A program made the position numbers and the translations under genes. Shown piece by piece: positions 54,899 through 64,000 of a DNA stretch of 64,000 bases. The notes under the pieces were generated by a model. That model ran no database searches. It was given only the letters and a program-made list of their open reading frames with translations, and had not been told where the DNA came from. Location: assembly GCF_000429365.1 (NCBI RefSeq), contig NZ_AUBS01000017.1:1-64000 (forward strand), given 5' to 3'. This stretch comes from Pseudodonghicola xiamenensis DSM 18339. GTDB taxonomy: Bacteria > Pseudomonadota > Alphaproteobacteria > Rhodobacterales > Rhodobacteraceae. Each line of letters starts with the position of its first letter. Positions within the stretch are counted from its first letter, which is position 1.

Positions 54899-56236
54899 TC
54901 ACCAATTGTCGCGAAACCACTTCACCGCACGCCGGAAGCTGCGAGCCGGATAGCGATCGACCGGCACCTCGAAATCCCACCACTCGTCCTGGGGATTGGC
55001 CGCGAAAAGGCTCAGCCCCACCGATCCGGCAAACCCCGGACCGGTCGCCGACTGCGGCAGCCCATGTACCCTGAGCGGACGCCCCAAGCGCACCTGCTGC
55101 CCCAAGATGCGCGTCGCCAAGCCGTCGAGTCCCATGATCTGGCTCGTCCCGCCGGTCAGCACGATCTGCTGGCTCGGCAGATACTCGAAGCCCGCAGCAT
55201 CCAGCCGCGCACGCACCTCTTCCAGGATTTCCTCGACCCGCGGCCGCATGATGCCGATCAGCTCGGCCCGGCTGGCGGTGCGGCGATCATGTTCCCAATC
55301 GCCGGTATCGCCGCCGATGTCGATCATGTCGCGGTCATCCGCCCCGGTGGCATGCACCCCGCCGCAGAACGTCTTGATCCGCTCGGCATTCGCGGTGGGG
55401 ACCCCCAGCCCCATCGAGATGTCGCTGGTGATGTGATCGCCGCCCATGCGCACGCAATCGGCATAGATCATGTGTTTTTTCAGGAAGATCGAGATCGACG
55501 TCGTGCCGCCGCCCATATCGATGCAGGCCGCACCCAGTTCCTGCTCATCCTCGACCAGCGCCGAGATGCCGGAGACATAGGCCGAAGAGGCGATGCCGGC
55601 CAGTTCGAGATCGCAGCGCTTGATGCAATGGACCAGATTCTGGATCGCGGTGGCATCGACCGTCAGCATATGCATATCGACCGCCAGATTGTGCCCCAAC
55701 TGACCACGTGGGTCGATCAGACCGGAACGATGATCAAGGGCGAAATTCACCGGCTGAGCATGCAGCACCTCGCGCCCGGCGCCGTATTCCGGCACCTCGC
55801 AAGAGGACAGCACCCGGGCAATCTCGGCCTCAGTCACCACCTGACCTTCCAGCTCGACCGTGGCATCCAACCCGTAAGATCGCGGGTTGGCCCCGGAAAA
55901 GCAGGCGATGACGTGATCGACCCGGATTTCCGCCATTTTCTGCGCCGCCTGCAGAGCCGTGCGGATCGCGCGTTCGGTCTCCTGCATGGCGGTGATCTCG
56001 CCGAACTGCACCCCGCGCGACCTAGTGGTCGCCGCCCCGATCACCCGAAACCCGCTCTGCCCCGCCAAAGACCCGATCGAGCTGTCTTCACTCAGCTTGC
56101 CGGTGCCGTCGAACCGCAGCACGAGACAGGCGATCTTGGAACTGCCGATATCGAGAATGGCGATCACACCGCGCTGCATCGCCTGGCGTCGCATCTGCCG
56201 CATGGCCCGCTGCGATTGATAGAGATCCGTCATCAT
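54899..56236 (-). CDS. ftsA: Cell division protein FtsA
   Basis: FtsA is the actin-like membrane tether of the FtsZ ring. The 445-residue protein has IAILDIGSSKIACLV (phosphate 1), the SHS2 insert (residues about 90-170), AACIDMGGGTTSISIF (phosphate 2), VLTGGTSQIMGLDGLA, and an amphipathic tail ending FRRAVKWFRDNW, which should anchor it to the membrane. The ATG at 56236 begins three bases after the ftsQ stop, so translation is coupled. Confidence 0.97.
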   Translation of the reverse strand: MMTDLYQSQRAMRQMRRQAMQRGVIAILDIGSSKIACLVLRFDGTGKLSEDSSIGSLAGQSGFRVIGAATTRSRGVQFGEITAMQETERAIRTALQAAQKMAEIRVDHVIACFSGANPRSYGLDATVELEGQVVTEAEIARVLSSCEVPEYGAGREVLHAQPVNFALDHRSGLIDPRGQLGHNLAVDMHMLTVDATAIQNLVHCIKRCDLELAGIASSAYVSGISALVEDEQELGAACIDMGGGTTSISIFLKKHMIYADCVRMGGDHITSDISMGLGVPTANAERIKTFCGGVHATGADDRDMIDIGGDTGDWEHDRRTASRAELIGIMRPRVEEILEEVRARLDAAGFEYLPSQQIVLTGGTSQIMGLDGLATRILGQQVRLGRPLRVHGLPQSATGPGFAGSVGLSLFAANPQDEWWDFEVPVDRYPARSFRRAVKWFRDNW

Positions 56237-56239
56237 CTG

Positions 56240-57133
56240 CTACTGCCCGTATCCGTTTATTTTTCTTATCTTCCACCAATCCTCGATCGCCGCCTGGGTC
56301 ATCCGGATGGTCGGCCGCGCCTTCAGCCGCATGTCCACCACCGCCACATCGCGATCCAGCAGGTCCTGCACCTCGTTCAGCGCCAGCACCCGCTCCAGCG
56401 CCCGCACCGGAGCTTCGGCCGGCAACAGGATGCGCTGCCCCCGGTCAAGGACCAAATCCCAGCGCCGCTCTCCGATCCGCACCAGCCCCCGCATCCGGTT
56501 CGCCAGCGGGCGCGCCGTAGAAATCAGCGCCAGCGCCTCGGGCACCCGGGCATCGGCCCCCTCGCCCGCGATCACCGGCAGATCGGGCCGTTCCGACCGG
56601 CTTGCCAGACTGTCCACATGGGTGCCGCTTTCATCCAGCATCGACACCCCGGACCGGCTGCGCCAGATCACCGCCGGCTGACGCTCGGTGACATCCACCT
56701 GAAGAATGCCACCCGGGCGGATGCGCACAGCGGCGGTCTTGACCGGATCGAGCCCGACAATGGTCTGACGGATATTTTCGAGATCGAGATCGAAAGAGCT
56801 GACCGGGAAATCCAGCCCCACCGCCTCGCGGATATCTTCGGACAGGCTATCGCCGGCACCGTCGATCGCCATCAGCCCGACCATGAATTCCGGCCGTTCC
56901 TGGATCGAGGCGCGCAACTGCGCGATAAAGAGGTTCAGCGCATCGCGCCGCTGCTGATCGGCCAGAAAGGCCGACCCGATCGCGAAACACAGGCAGAACG
57001 GGATCCCAACCCTGAGCGCCAACCGGATCCCCGGCGTCAGCATCCAGCGCTGCATCCGGTATTTCATCCGCGACGGTGCCGGATCATGGCGCGTGGCGGG
57101 ACGGGGACGGGAAAACCGGATCAGCGGCCGCAC
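56240..57133 (-). CDS. ftsQ: Cell division protein FtsQ
   Basis: FtsQ is a bitopic divisome protein that links early and late division proteins. The 297-residue protein has a basic N-terminus, one span near residues 38-58 ([20 protein letters not shown]), a POTRA domain (about 80-150, [37 protein letters not shown]) and the beta domain. The GTG at 57133 was chosen because it gives [10 protein letters not shown], the usual start in related species, and follows GGAGGACGCCTC. This overlaps the ddl stop by 13 bp; the frame is open to 57154. Confidence 0.93.
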   Translation of the reverse strand: MRPLIRFSRPRPATRHDPAPSRMKYRMQRWMLTPGIRLALRVGIPFCLCFAIGSAFLADQQRRDALNLFIAQLRASIQERPEFMVGLMAIDGAGDSLSEDIREAVGLDFPVSSFDLDLENIRQTIVGLDPVKTAAVRIRPGGILQVDVTERQPAVIWRSRSGVSMLDESGTHVDSLASRSERPDLPVIAGEGADARVPEALALISTARPLANRMRGLVRIGERRWDLVLDRGQRILLPAEAPVRALERVLALNEVQDLLDRDVAVVDMRLKARPTIRMTQAAIEDWWKIRKINGYGQ

Positions 57134-58089
57134 GAGGCGTCCTCCACCATCCAACGGCAGAAGGCACCGAAGCCCACCCCCTGCGTCGCCGCCTGCTCCG
57201 GGCTGAGCGAGGTCGGCGTCATCCCGGGCTGGGTGTTGGTCTCCAGCAGCACCAGACCGTCGGCGCCCCGGCTCTCGTCCCAGCGGAAATCGGTACGGCT
57301 GACACCGCGGCAGCCAAGCGCCCGATGCGCCCGCAGCGCATAATCGAGGCAGAGATCGAAGATCTCGGCCGGGATATCCGCCGGCACCACATGCCGCGAT
57401 CCACCCGGCTTGTACTTGGCGTCGTAATCGTACCAGCCATCTGTCAGGATATCGGTCACCGTCAGGGCACGGTCATCCATCACCGTCGTGGTCAACTCGC
57501 GGCCCGGGGCATAGGTTTCGACCATCACCCGTTCGGGCATCTCGGCCGAAAGCTGCGGCGGCCGGTTGGCGCCATCAAGCACCAGATAGACCCCGACCGA
57601 AGACCCTTCATTGTTCGGCTTGACCACATAGGGCGGCGCCATCACATGGCGCGCCGACACCTCGGCCTTGTCGCAGATCAGACTGTCGACCACGGGCAGA
57701 CCGGCAGCACGATAGGCCGCCTTGCTGCGCTGCTTGTCCATCGCCAGCGCCGAAGCCAGAACACCCGAATGGGTATAGGGGATCCGCAGCCACTCCAGAA
57801 GGCCCTGGACACAGCCATCCTCGCCCCAGCGACCATGGAGCGCATTGAACACCACATCCGGAGAGATTTCGCGCAACCGTTCGGCCAGGTCCGAGCCGGC
57901 GTCCAGCTCGACCACCTCATAGCCTTCTCCCCGCAGGGCGGTGGCGCATTCACGCCCGGAAGACAGGGACACCTCGCGTTCAGCCGAAGCACCGCCCATC
58001 AATACCGCCACAAGGGGGGTCTTTCCGCTCGACTGACCCACGTTGTGCCTCAATGTATCCGGACCTTTGCAGCCCGTGTCGCTTGCCAC
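57121..58089 (-). CDS. ddl: D-alanine--D-alanine ligase
   Basis: Ddl makes the D-Ala-D-Ala dipeptide of peptidoglycan with ATP. The 322-residue ATP-grasp enzyme has [19 protein letters not shown] (residues about 26-44), [43 protein letters not shown] and [19 protein letters not shown]. The first 20 or so residues precede family similarity, so a later start (for example the GTG near 58041) is possible. It sits between murB and ftsQ. Confidence 0.96.
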   Translation of the reverse strand: MASDTGCKGPDTLRHNVGQSSGKTPLVAVLMGGASAEREVSLSSGRECATALRGEGYEVVELDAGSDLAERLREISPDVVFNALHGRWGEDGCVQGLLEWLRIPYTHSGVLASALAMDKQRSKAAYRAAGLPVVDSLICDKAEVSARHVMAPPYVVKPNNEGSSVGVYLVLDGANRPPQLSAEMPERVMVETYAPGRELTTTVMDDRALTVTDILTDGWYDYDAKYKPGGSRHVVPADIPAEIFDLCLDYALRAHRALGCRGVSRTDFRWDESRGADGLVLLETNTQPGMTPTSLSPEQAATQGVGFGAFCRWMVEDASCGR

Positions 58090-58133
58090 CTCTCGCGCCC
58101 GTCATGTGCCTGCCGGTTGCGCGTTGGGGATGA

Positions 58134-59078
58134 TTATGTTGCGTCCGGCTCACCCTTTGGGTCGCCTATCCGCATGATTTCCCATTCTAGCTTTATGCCG
58201 CTGGTTTCGTAAACCTTTTTTCGCACCAACTCGCCCAGCCCCTCCAGCTCTGCGGCAGAGGCGCCACCGGCGTTGATCAGAAAGTTGGCGTGTTTTTCGC
58301 TCATCTGCGCGCCGCCCAGCCGTGCCCCGCGCATGCCGGCGTCCTCGATCAGCTTCCAAGCCTTCAGATCATGCACATCGTCGGCGCGTCCGGTGCTGGA
58401 GAAACCGGCCGGATTGCGGAAGGTCGACCCTGCGGTTCGCTCCTTGGTCGGCTGCGTCTCGTCCCGGCGCTTGAGCTGCGCCTCCATCCGCGCCGCCAGC
58501 TCCGCCGGATCGCCCGAAGGCCCTTCGAACGTCGCCTCGACCAACACCATCCCCTCCGGCAGATCGGTGTGACGATAGGCAAACCCCATGTCCTCGGGCC
58601 CCAGCTCCATCATCTCGCCGCTCCGCGTCACCGCCCGGGCCGAGATGAAGACATCAGCGACATAAGAGCCATAGCAGCCCGCGTTCATCCGCAGCGCACC
58701 GCCGATACTGCCCGGAATGGTGCGCAAGAAGCCCAGATCGACCCCAGCCTCAGCCGCCTTGCGCGCAACATGGGCATCCAGCGCGGCAGCGCCCGCCGTT
58801 ACCCGGCTGCCCTCGACCGAAATCGCGTTGAAGCCCCGCCCCAGCCGGATCACCACCCCCGGCAGGCCGCCGTCGCGCACGATCAGGTTCGATCCGACGC
58901 CCATCGGCATCACCGGCACCTCAGCACCGAGCGCAGCCAGGAATTGCGCCAGATCGGCGGCATCTTCAGGCTGGAACAACACCTCTGCCGGCCCGCCGAC
59001 GCGCAACCAGGTCAGATCGGAAAGCGGCTTGGCCTGCAACAGCCGGCCACGAACGGGGGGCAGATCGTCGAATGTCAT
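58134..59078 (-). CDS. murB: UDP-N-acetylenolpyruvoylglucosamine reductase MurB
   Basis: MurB reduces UDP-GlcNAc-enolpyruvate to UDP-MurNAc with NADPH and FAD. The 314-residue type II-like protein has [37 protein letters not shown] (FAD), [23 protein letters not shown] segment ([18 protein letters not shown]), TAGSTFRNP with the catalytic serine, and [18 protein letters not shown]. The ATG at 59078 has AGAGGGC immediately upstream. Normally murC lies next to it; here an amino-acid permease intervenes. The 182 bp upstream of it hold no gene I can support. Confidence 0.96.
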   Translation of the reverse strand: MTFDDLPPVRGRLLQAKPLSDLTWLRVGGPAEVLFQPEDAADLAQFLAALGAEVPVMPMGVGSNLIVRDGGLPGVVIRLGRGFNAISVEGSRVTAGAAALDAHVARKAAEAGVDLGFLRTIPGSIGGALRMNAGCYGSYVADVFISARAVTRSGEMMELGPEDMGFAYRHTDLPEGMVLVEATFEGPSGDPAELAARMEAQLKRRDETQPTKERTAGSTFRNPAGFSSTGRADDVHDLKAWKLIEDAGMRGARLGGAQMSEKHANFLINAGGASAAELEGLGELVRKKVYETSGIKLEWEIMRIGDPKGEPDAT

Positions 59079-59260
59079 GCCCTCTGCTAGCGCCCCGCGC
59101 CGGCCGGAACAAGCCGGCCCGCATCCCGCGCCGTGAAAATCCCGCAAAACGGAGACGCGTCGGCAAGGCAGCGCCGTTTCCGACATGATCCCCCACCCTT
59201 CTTTGCCATAAACCGCCGGGGACAGCGCCCCTCCCCTAGCGCAACGGCGGAGAGCAGGGC

Positions 59261-60448
59261 TCAGAGATGACCCAGAACCGAAAGGGCAAGCGCCGCGACC
59301 GAGACGATCACCCCCAGCACCGGCACCGCCATCGGCACCCGGAAATCGGCGATGGGCGCGCGGCGCTTTTGCAAGATCAGAGCGAGGTTCACCAGCACGA
59401 AGACCCCGAGCAGGATCGAAGAGGTCAGCCCCGCCAGGGTAATCAGCGGCACCAGCGCCGAGGCCAGGATGACCAGAATGCCCACCAGCACCGTCGCCAG
59501 CACTGGCGTGCCGAAGCGGGGATGCGCCTGATGGAAGATCGCCAGTGCCGCAGTGCGCCGCCCCAGGCCAAACAGCACCCGCGCCGCCATCACGATCTGC
59601 GCCAGCACCCCGTTCAGCGCCGCGAAGACCGCGATGGCCGACAGGAAATGCCCGCTTCCCTGACCGGAGGCGCGCCAGACCAGCACCAGCGGGCTATCGC
59701 TCGCCGCGAGATCGGCCAGCGGCACCGCGCGCACCGCCGCCAGCGCGACGGCGGCATAAAGCGCCGAGGTGATCACGAGCGAAATCAGGATCGCCCGCGG
59801 CAGGTTGTGCTGCGGCCGCTCGACCTCCTCGGCCATGTTCACGATGTCCTCGAAGCCAATGAACGCGAAGAAGGCCAGCACCGCGCCAACCCCCACCCCG
59901 GCCAGCGACAGCGGGCCAGGCGTCAAGATATCGGCGCTCGGCGCCGCAGAGGCACCGGCCCAGATCACCAGCACCAGGCCACCCACCTCGATCACCGTGA
60001 AAAGCGCCGCCAGTGCCAGGCTTTCGAGCACCCCCAGAACCGCCACAGCCGTCAGGGCCACCCCAAGCGCCACCACCGCCACCACGGTACCGACCGGCAA
60101 CACCTGGGTCAGATAACCCACGCCCCCGCGCAGCACCGCCCCGGCCGAGATGGTGCCGGCCGCCACGATGGCGAGCCCCACCAACAGCGCCAGCGCCTGA
60201 CTTTTCAGCCCCTGCCCGACATAGGCCGCCTCTCCCGCCGCCTCCGGCAGGCGGGTGGAGAATTCGGCATAGCTGAGCGCCGTCGGCGCCGCGATCAGCC
60301 CGGCGATCAGAAAGGACAAGGGCGCCCAGACCCCAGCCTCGACCGCAACCGCGCCGACCAGCACATAGATCCCCGCCCCGATCATCACCCCCACGCCATA
60401 GGCGGTAAGCAATCCCAGCCCGATCCGGCGTTTGAGGGGCGCGGTCAT
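59261..60448 (-). CDS. APC-family amino acid permease within the dcw cluster
   Basis: This 395-residue inner-membrane protein has about eleven to twelve spans. The APC signature is [22 protein letters not shown], then [40 protein letters not shown] and [11 protein letters not shown]. It is related to cationic or neutral amino acid transporters; the substrate is unknown. Its start is two bases after the murC stop (60451), so the two are probably translationally coupled. In other Rhodobacteraceae I recall a small DUF2484 gene here instead. Confidence 0.9.
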   Translation of the reverse strand: MTAPLKRRIGLGLLTAYGVGVMIGAGIYVLVGAVAVEAGVWAPLSFLIAGLIAAPTALSYAEFSTRLPEAAGEAAYVGQGLKSQALALLVGLAIVAAGTISAGAVLRGGVGYLTQVLPVGTVVAVVALGVALTAVAVLGVLESLALAALFTVIEVGGLVLVIWAGASAAPSADILTPGPLSLAGVGVGAVLAFFAFIGFEDIVNMAEEVERPQHNLPRAILISLVITSALYAAVALAAVRAVPLADLAASDSPLVLVWRASGQGSGHFLSAIAVFAALNGVLAQIVMAARVLFGLGRRTAALAIFHQAHPRFGTPVLATVLVGILVILASALVPLITLAGLTSSILLGVFVLVNLALILQKRRAPIADFRVPMAVPVLGVIVSVAALALSVLGHL

Positions 60449-60450
60449 GG

Positions 60451-61848
60451 TCAGCTCTTCAGCCGATCCGGCAGGCGGTTGGCCCAGGCGCTGATTGTGC
60501 CGGCGCCGAGGCAGACGACCATGTCGCCAGGCTTGGTTTCCTCACGCACGAGCCGGGCCAGCTCGTCTTCCGAGGTCACCGCCAGCGCGTGGCGGTGGCC
60601 GTGACGAACAAGGCCCGCCACCAGATCGTCACGGCTGGCGCCGGGGATCGGATCTTCGCCGGCGGCATAGACCTCGGCGATACCGACCACGTCAGCCTCG
60701 TTGAAACAGGCGCAAAAATCATCGAAAAGCGCATGCAGGCGGGTATAGCGGTGCGGCTGGTGCACCGCGATCACCCGGCCCGAGGTCGCCTGGCGCGCGG
60801 CCTTCAGCACCGCCGCGATCTCGACCGGGTGGTGGCCGTAATCGTCGATGATGGTGACGCCGTCGACTTCGCCGACCTTGGTGAAGCGCCGGTTCACCCC
60901 GCCGAACTTGGCCAGCGCCTCGCGGATTTCGCCCCGCCGCATCCCCAGATGCCGCGCCACCGCGACGGCGGCGAGCGCGTTCGACACGTTGTGATCGCCC
61001 GGCATCGGCAGGGTACAGCCCTCGATCACCTGGCCTTCGGTCTGCAGCAGGATGTCGAAATGCGCCACCCCCGCCTCATAATGCAGATTGACCGCCCGCA
61101 CATCGGCCTGGGCGTTGAAACCATAGGTGGTGACCCGGCGGTCGGTGATCCGGCCGACCAGCGCCTGAACCTCCGGGTGATCGGTGCAGCAGACGGCAAG
61201 CCCGTAGAAGGGGATGTTCGACACGAACTGAAGGAAGCCGTCGCGCAGCCGATCGAAATCGCCCCAATGTTCCATATGCTCGGGGTCGATATTGGTGACC
61301 ACGGCGATGGTGGCCGGCAGCCGGTTGAAGGTGCCGTCGCTCTCGTCGGCCTCGACCACCATCCATTCGCCCTGCCCCATCCGCGCGTTGGAGCCATAGG
61401 CATGAATGATGCCGCCATTGACCACGGTGGGATCGAACCCGCCGGCGACCATCATCTCGGCCATCAGGGTGGTGGTGGTAGTCTTGCCATGGGTGCCGGC
61501 GATGGCAACGTTGGATTTCAGCCGCATCAGCTCGGCCAGCATCTCGGCCCGGCGCACCACCGGCAGGCCACGGCGGCGGGCCTCGTCCAGTTCCGGGTTG
61601 CCCGGCTTGATCGCAGAAGAGATCACCACGACCTCGGCATGCTCCAGATTTTCCGCCCGCTGGCCTTCGAAAATCTCTGCGCCAAGCCCGGCCAGGCGAT
61701 CGGTGATCTTCGAGGTCTTCAGATCCGAGCCCTGCACCCGGTAACCGAAGTTCAGCAGCACCTCGGCAATGCCGGACATGCCGATACCGCCAATGCCGAC
61801 AAAGTGGATCGGGCCGACATCGGTGGGCAGTTTGGTGGCGGGGGTCAT
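60451..61848 (-). CDS. murC: UDP-N-acetylmuramate--L-alanine ligase MurC
   Basis: MurC adds L-alanine to UDP-MurNAc. The 465-residue Mur ligase has [17 protein letters not shown], the P-loop [62 protein letters not shown] and [14 protein letters not shown]. It starts with ATG at 61848, three bases after the murG stop; murC, the permease and murB are on the same strand. Confidence 0.97.
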   Translation of the reverse strand: MTPATKLPTDVGPIHFVGIGGIGMSGIAEVLLNFGYRVQGSDLKTSKITDRLAGLGAEIFEGQRAENLEHAEVVVISSAIKPGNPELDEARRRGLPVVRRAEMLAELMRLKSNVAIAGTHGKTTTTTLMAEMMVAGGFDPTVVNGGIIHAYGSNARMGQGEWMVVEADESDGTFNRLPATIAVVTNIDPEHMEHWGDFDRLRDGFLQFVSNIPFYGLAVCCTDHPEVQALVGRITDRRVTTYGFNAQADVRAVNLHYEAGVAHFDILLQTEGQVIEGCTLPMPGDHNVSNALAAVAVARHLGMRRGEIREALAKFGGVNRRFTKVGEVDGVTIIDDYGHHPVEIAAVLKAARQATSGRVIAVHQPHRYTRLHALFDDFCACFNEADVVGIAEVYAAGEDPIPGASRDDLVAGLVRHGHRHALAVTSEDELARLVREETKPGDMVVCLGAGTISAWANRLPDRLKS

Positions 61849-61851
61849 CGG

Positions 61852-62943
61852 TTATCCTTCTTCGGCGAGTTGTTCGACCAGAGCGACCAGCCGGTCAGTC
61901 GCGTCCGGGATGCCGGCGGCAAGCGCGGCATGGGCCATCTGCACCGCCCCGTCGGGGTGGCTCAGCACAGTGGCGATCTGGGTGGAAAGCGTCGCCTCGT
62001 CCAGGCGGCTCTCGGGGATCAGGATGGCAGCGCCAGCCTCGACCAGCCCACGGGCATTGGCGGTCTGGTGATCGGCGGCGGCGGCGGCAAAGGGGATCAG
62101 GATCGACGGTCGGCCGATCACGCTCAGATCGGCGAGGGTCGAGGCCCCGGCGCGGCTGATCACCAGCTGCGCCTCGGACATCCGGGCCGGCACATCGTTG
62201 AAGAAGGTCTTCACATCGGCGACGATTCCCGCCTCGGCGTAAAAGGCGGTCACCCGCGCCTTGTCTTCCTCCCGGGCCTGATGGCTCACCCGGATGTGAT
62301 GGCGCAGCGTCTCGGGCAATGCGGCGATGGCACCCGGCACCGCATCGGAGAGAATGCGTGCGCCCTGGCTGCCGCCCAGCACCAGGATCGACATCGGATA
62401 ATCGCCCGGCGGGATATAGGCCGCGCCGGCCCGTTCCGCGATGGCCCTGCGTACCGGATTGCCGACATGTTCGGCCGGCACGTCCGCGGGCAGTTCGGTG
62501 GGCCAGGTGCCGCAGGCAACCCCCGCGACGCGTTTGGCAAAGACCTGATTGACCCGGCCCAACACGCCGTTCTGTTCATGGATCATGCGCGGCAGTTTCA
62601 GCAGCGTCGCCGCCCCCAGCGCCGGGATCGACGGATAGCCGCCAAAGCCCACCACCACGTCAGGCCGGTCGCGCCGCATCTGCCAGGCGGTGCCCAGCAC
62701 CCCGGCGGCGATCTTCGGCACCACCAGCGCCTTGGCCAGCATACCACCCCGGGCGAAGGTGGCGCTGGAAACCTCGGTGATCTCGGTCGTATGGGGAAAG
62801 CCGCCGGTATAGCGAGCGCCCCGCCCATCGGTCGACAGTTTCACCCGCCAGCCGCGCCGCAACATTGCCTCGGCCAGGGCCTGCGCCGGGAACATATGGC
62901 CGCCGGTGCCGCCGGCGGCAATCATCAGCAGCTTTTGCGCCAT
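61852..62943 (-). CDS. murG: Undecaprenyl-PP-MurNAc-pentapeptide GlcNAc transferase MurG
   Basis: MurG adds GlcNAc to lipid I to give lipid II on the inner face of the membrane. The 363-residue GT28 enzyme has [19 protein letters not shown] at the N-terminus, [41 protein letters not shown], and the [24 protein letters not shown]-terminal donor site. The ATG at 62943 follows AGGAAGAGGCAG; the frame is open further upstream without similarity. Confidence 0.97.
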   Translation of the reverse strand: MAQKLLMIAAGGTGGHMFPAQALAEAMLRRGWRVKLSTDGRGARYTGGFPHTTEITEVSSATFARGGMLAKALVVPKIAAGVLGTAWQMRRDRPDVVVGFGGYPSIPALGAATLLKLPRMIHEQNGVLGRVNQVFAKRVAGVACGTWPTELPADVPAEHVGNPVRRAIAERAGAAYIPPGDYPMSILVLGGSQGARILSDAVPGAIAALPETLRHHIRVSHQAREEDKARVTAFYAEAGIVADVKTFFNDVPARMSEAQLVISRAGASTLADLSVIGRPSILIPFAAAAADHQTANARGLVEAGAAILIPESRLDEATLSTQIATVLSHPDGAVQMAHAALAAGIPDATDRLVALVEQLAEEG

Positions 62944-63010
62944 CTGCCTCTTCCTGCCTCTGCTTTCGTTCGGCCGGAAATGACGCAAAACGCCTTGCGG
63001 CACCAGACCA

Positions 63011-64000
63011 TCAGCCGCGTCCGCGCAGAATGTCGCCGATCTCGCCCTGCGGGCGCGTCCGCGTCAGCGCAAGCAACATGCCGACCGAGATGCCGGCAGC
63101 AATCAGCGACGAACCGCCATAGCTGACGAAGGGCAGCGTCATCCCCTTGGCGGGCAACAGACGCACCGCCACGCCCATGTTGATCATCGCCTGCACCCCG
63201 AAGATACAGGCAAGACCGGTGCCAGCCAGCCGGATGAAGGGATCGCGTTCGCGCATCAACCGCAGCAGCGACCGCACGACGACCAGGCAATAGAGCGCGA
63301 TGATGATCATCACCAGGATCAGCCCGTATTCCTCGGCCGCGACGGCGATGATGAAATCGGTATGCGCATCGGGCAGCGACCATTTCACCTGCCCCTCGCC
63401 GACGCCGACCCCGAACAGCCCGCCCTCGCGGATCGCATTGGTGGCATAGCCGAGCTGGGTGGTCGGATCGACCTCGGGGCTGAGAAAGCCGTCGATCCGG
63501 CGGGCGAAGTGTTCCGAACTGGAATAGGCCACGGTGCCGCCCAGCACCACCGCCCCCGCCATGCCCAGCAGCAGCAGCATCGGCGCGCCGGCGACGAAAT
63601 ACATCACCGCCCAGCCGAACAGCACCAGGCTGGCCTGACCGAAGTCGGGCTGCATCACCAGCATGCCGACGATCAGGATGCACAGCGACACCGACCAGAC
63701 CTTGCCCGGCGGTCCGTTGATTTCCTGGCTTGCAGCCAGCATCCAGGCCGAGACGACGATGAAGACCGGCTTCATGAACTCGGACGGCTGCAGGCTGGCG
63801 AAGCCCAGCGAATACCAGCGCACCGCCCCCTTGCCGAAATCGGTGCCCAACACCGGCAGCAGCGCCAGCGCGATGAAGGCGCCGACGAAGCCCAGCACCG
63901 ACAGCCGCCGGACCAGAGTGGGCGACAACATCGAGGTCAGCAGCATCGCCACCATCGCCAGCGCCCCGAAGGCCGCCTGACGCTCGACATAATGGAACGG
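63011..64000 (-). CDS. ftsW: Peptidoglycan glycosyltransferase FtsW (N-terminus beyond right edge)
   Basis: FtsW is the SEDS-family septal peptidoglycan polymerase. The visible 329 residues begin [15 protein letters not shown] at the window edge and include [33 protein letters not shown], the extracytoplasmic loop with [20 protein letters not shown] and [15 protein letters not shown]. The missing N-terminus is probably about 50-60 residues. It starts the visible part of the dcw operon, 67 bp upstream of murG. Confidence 0.97.
   Translation of the reverse strand, partial: PFHYVERQAAFGALAMVAMLLTSMLSPTLVRRLSVLGFVGAFIALALLPVLGTDFGKGAVRWYSLGFASLQPSEFMKPVFIVVSAWMLAASQEINGPPGKVWSVSLCILIVGMLVMQPDFGQASLVLFGWAVMYFVAGAPMLLLLGMAGAVVLGGTVAYSSSEHFARRIDGFLSPEVDPTTQLGYATNAIREGGLFGVGVGEGQVKWSLPDAHTDFIIAVAAEEYGLILVMIIIALYCLVVVRSLLRLMRERDPFIRLAGTGLACIFGVQAMINMGVAVRLLPAKGMTLPFVSYGGSSLIAAGISVGMLLALTRTRPQGEIGDILRGRG

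Noticed and set aside
54821..57343. 840-codon plus-strand frame
   Set aside because: Antisense to ftsA and ftsQ, with a His/Arg/Pro/Gln-rich sequence and no domain.
60589..63126. 845-codon plus-strand frame
   Set aside because: Antisense to murC and murG, which are certain; this is typical of high-GC coding DNA.

Overview
This window is a high-GC alphaproteobacterial chromosome segment, most likely from the Rhodobacteraceae (Rhodobacter/Paracoccus/Roseobacter group). The evidence is a cytochrome aa3 subunit I that closely resembles Paracoccus CtaDII as I remember it, a division/cell-wall cluster in the order ftsW-murG-murC-murB-ddl-ftsQ-ftsA-ftsZ-lpxC-bamD-recN, CobS/CobT cobaltochelatase genes beside BolA and DnaJ-like genes, a two-subunit glycyl-tRNA synthetase with a DUF6446 gene, an FnrL-type box, a CtrA-type box, and lineage-typical intergenic repeats.

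Layout. 1-1.3 kb is the edge of an integrated island: the end of an IS256-family element has cut off a tyrosine integrase that sits at the 3' end of a tRNA-Leu(GAG). 1.4-9.4 kb holds housekeeping and stress genes: a DsbA/FrnE oxidoreductase, lipB, a CDF metal exporter divergent from its MerR regulator with a clear MerR-type promoter, a HIT protein, a LuxR-HTH/hydrolase-fold fusion that has lost its catalytic serine and histidine, and ctaD behind an FnrL-like box. 9.6-23.4 kb has a secreted choice-of-anchor-I/RTX protein, DUF2244, YqeY, carA, a c-di-GMP-type (MshEN) glycosyltransferase behind a CtrA box, a GntR regulator, a HAD nucleotidase, a UbiH-like monooxygenase, two overlapping Lrp/AsnC regulators divergent from ilvC, an MHS transporter and a hemerythrin. 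23.5-34.8 kb runs mainly on the minus strand: a cell-wall hydrolase, an unusual FolB fusion, folP, glmM, ppdK, glyS, DUF6446 and glyQ, with marC inserted in opposite orientation.

34.9-48.9 kb holds a secreted SPOR/peptidoglycan-binding/trypsin-fold protein whose whole catalytic triad is lost, DUF4177, bolA, a J-domain protein, cobS and cobT (with a possible tiny zinc-ribbon ORF between them), an aminopeptidase P, DUF427, a repeat-only RTX protein behind an AT-rich promoter region, a gene remnant of unknown type and a ClC channel. 48.9-64 kb is recN, bamD, lpxC and the dcw cluster on the minus strand, with an amino-acid permease tightly coupled to murC in an atypical place. ftsW runs off the right edge.

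The genes mostly serve envelope building and division (glmM, murB/C/G, ddl, ftsQAZW, lpxC, bamD, SleB), cofactor synthesis (lipB, folB/P, cobST, UbiH-like) and respiration. I see no CRISPR array, prophage structural genes or obvious defence island. The most unusual content is two multi-domain proteins with inactivated enzyme domains, the MshEN-glycosyltransferase with its CtrA box, and the FolB fusion.
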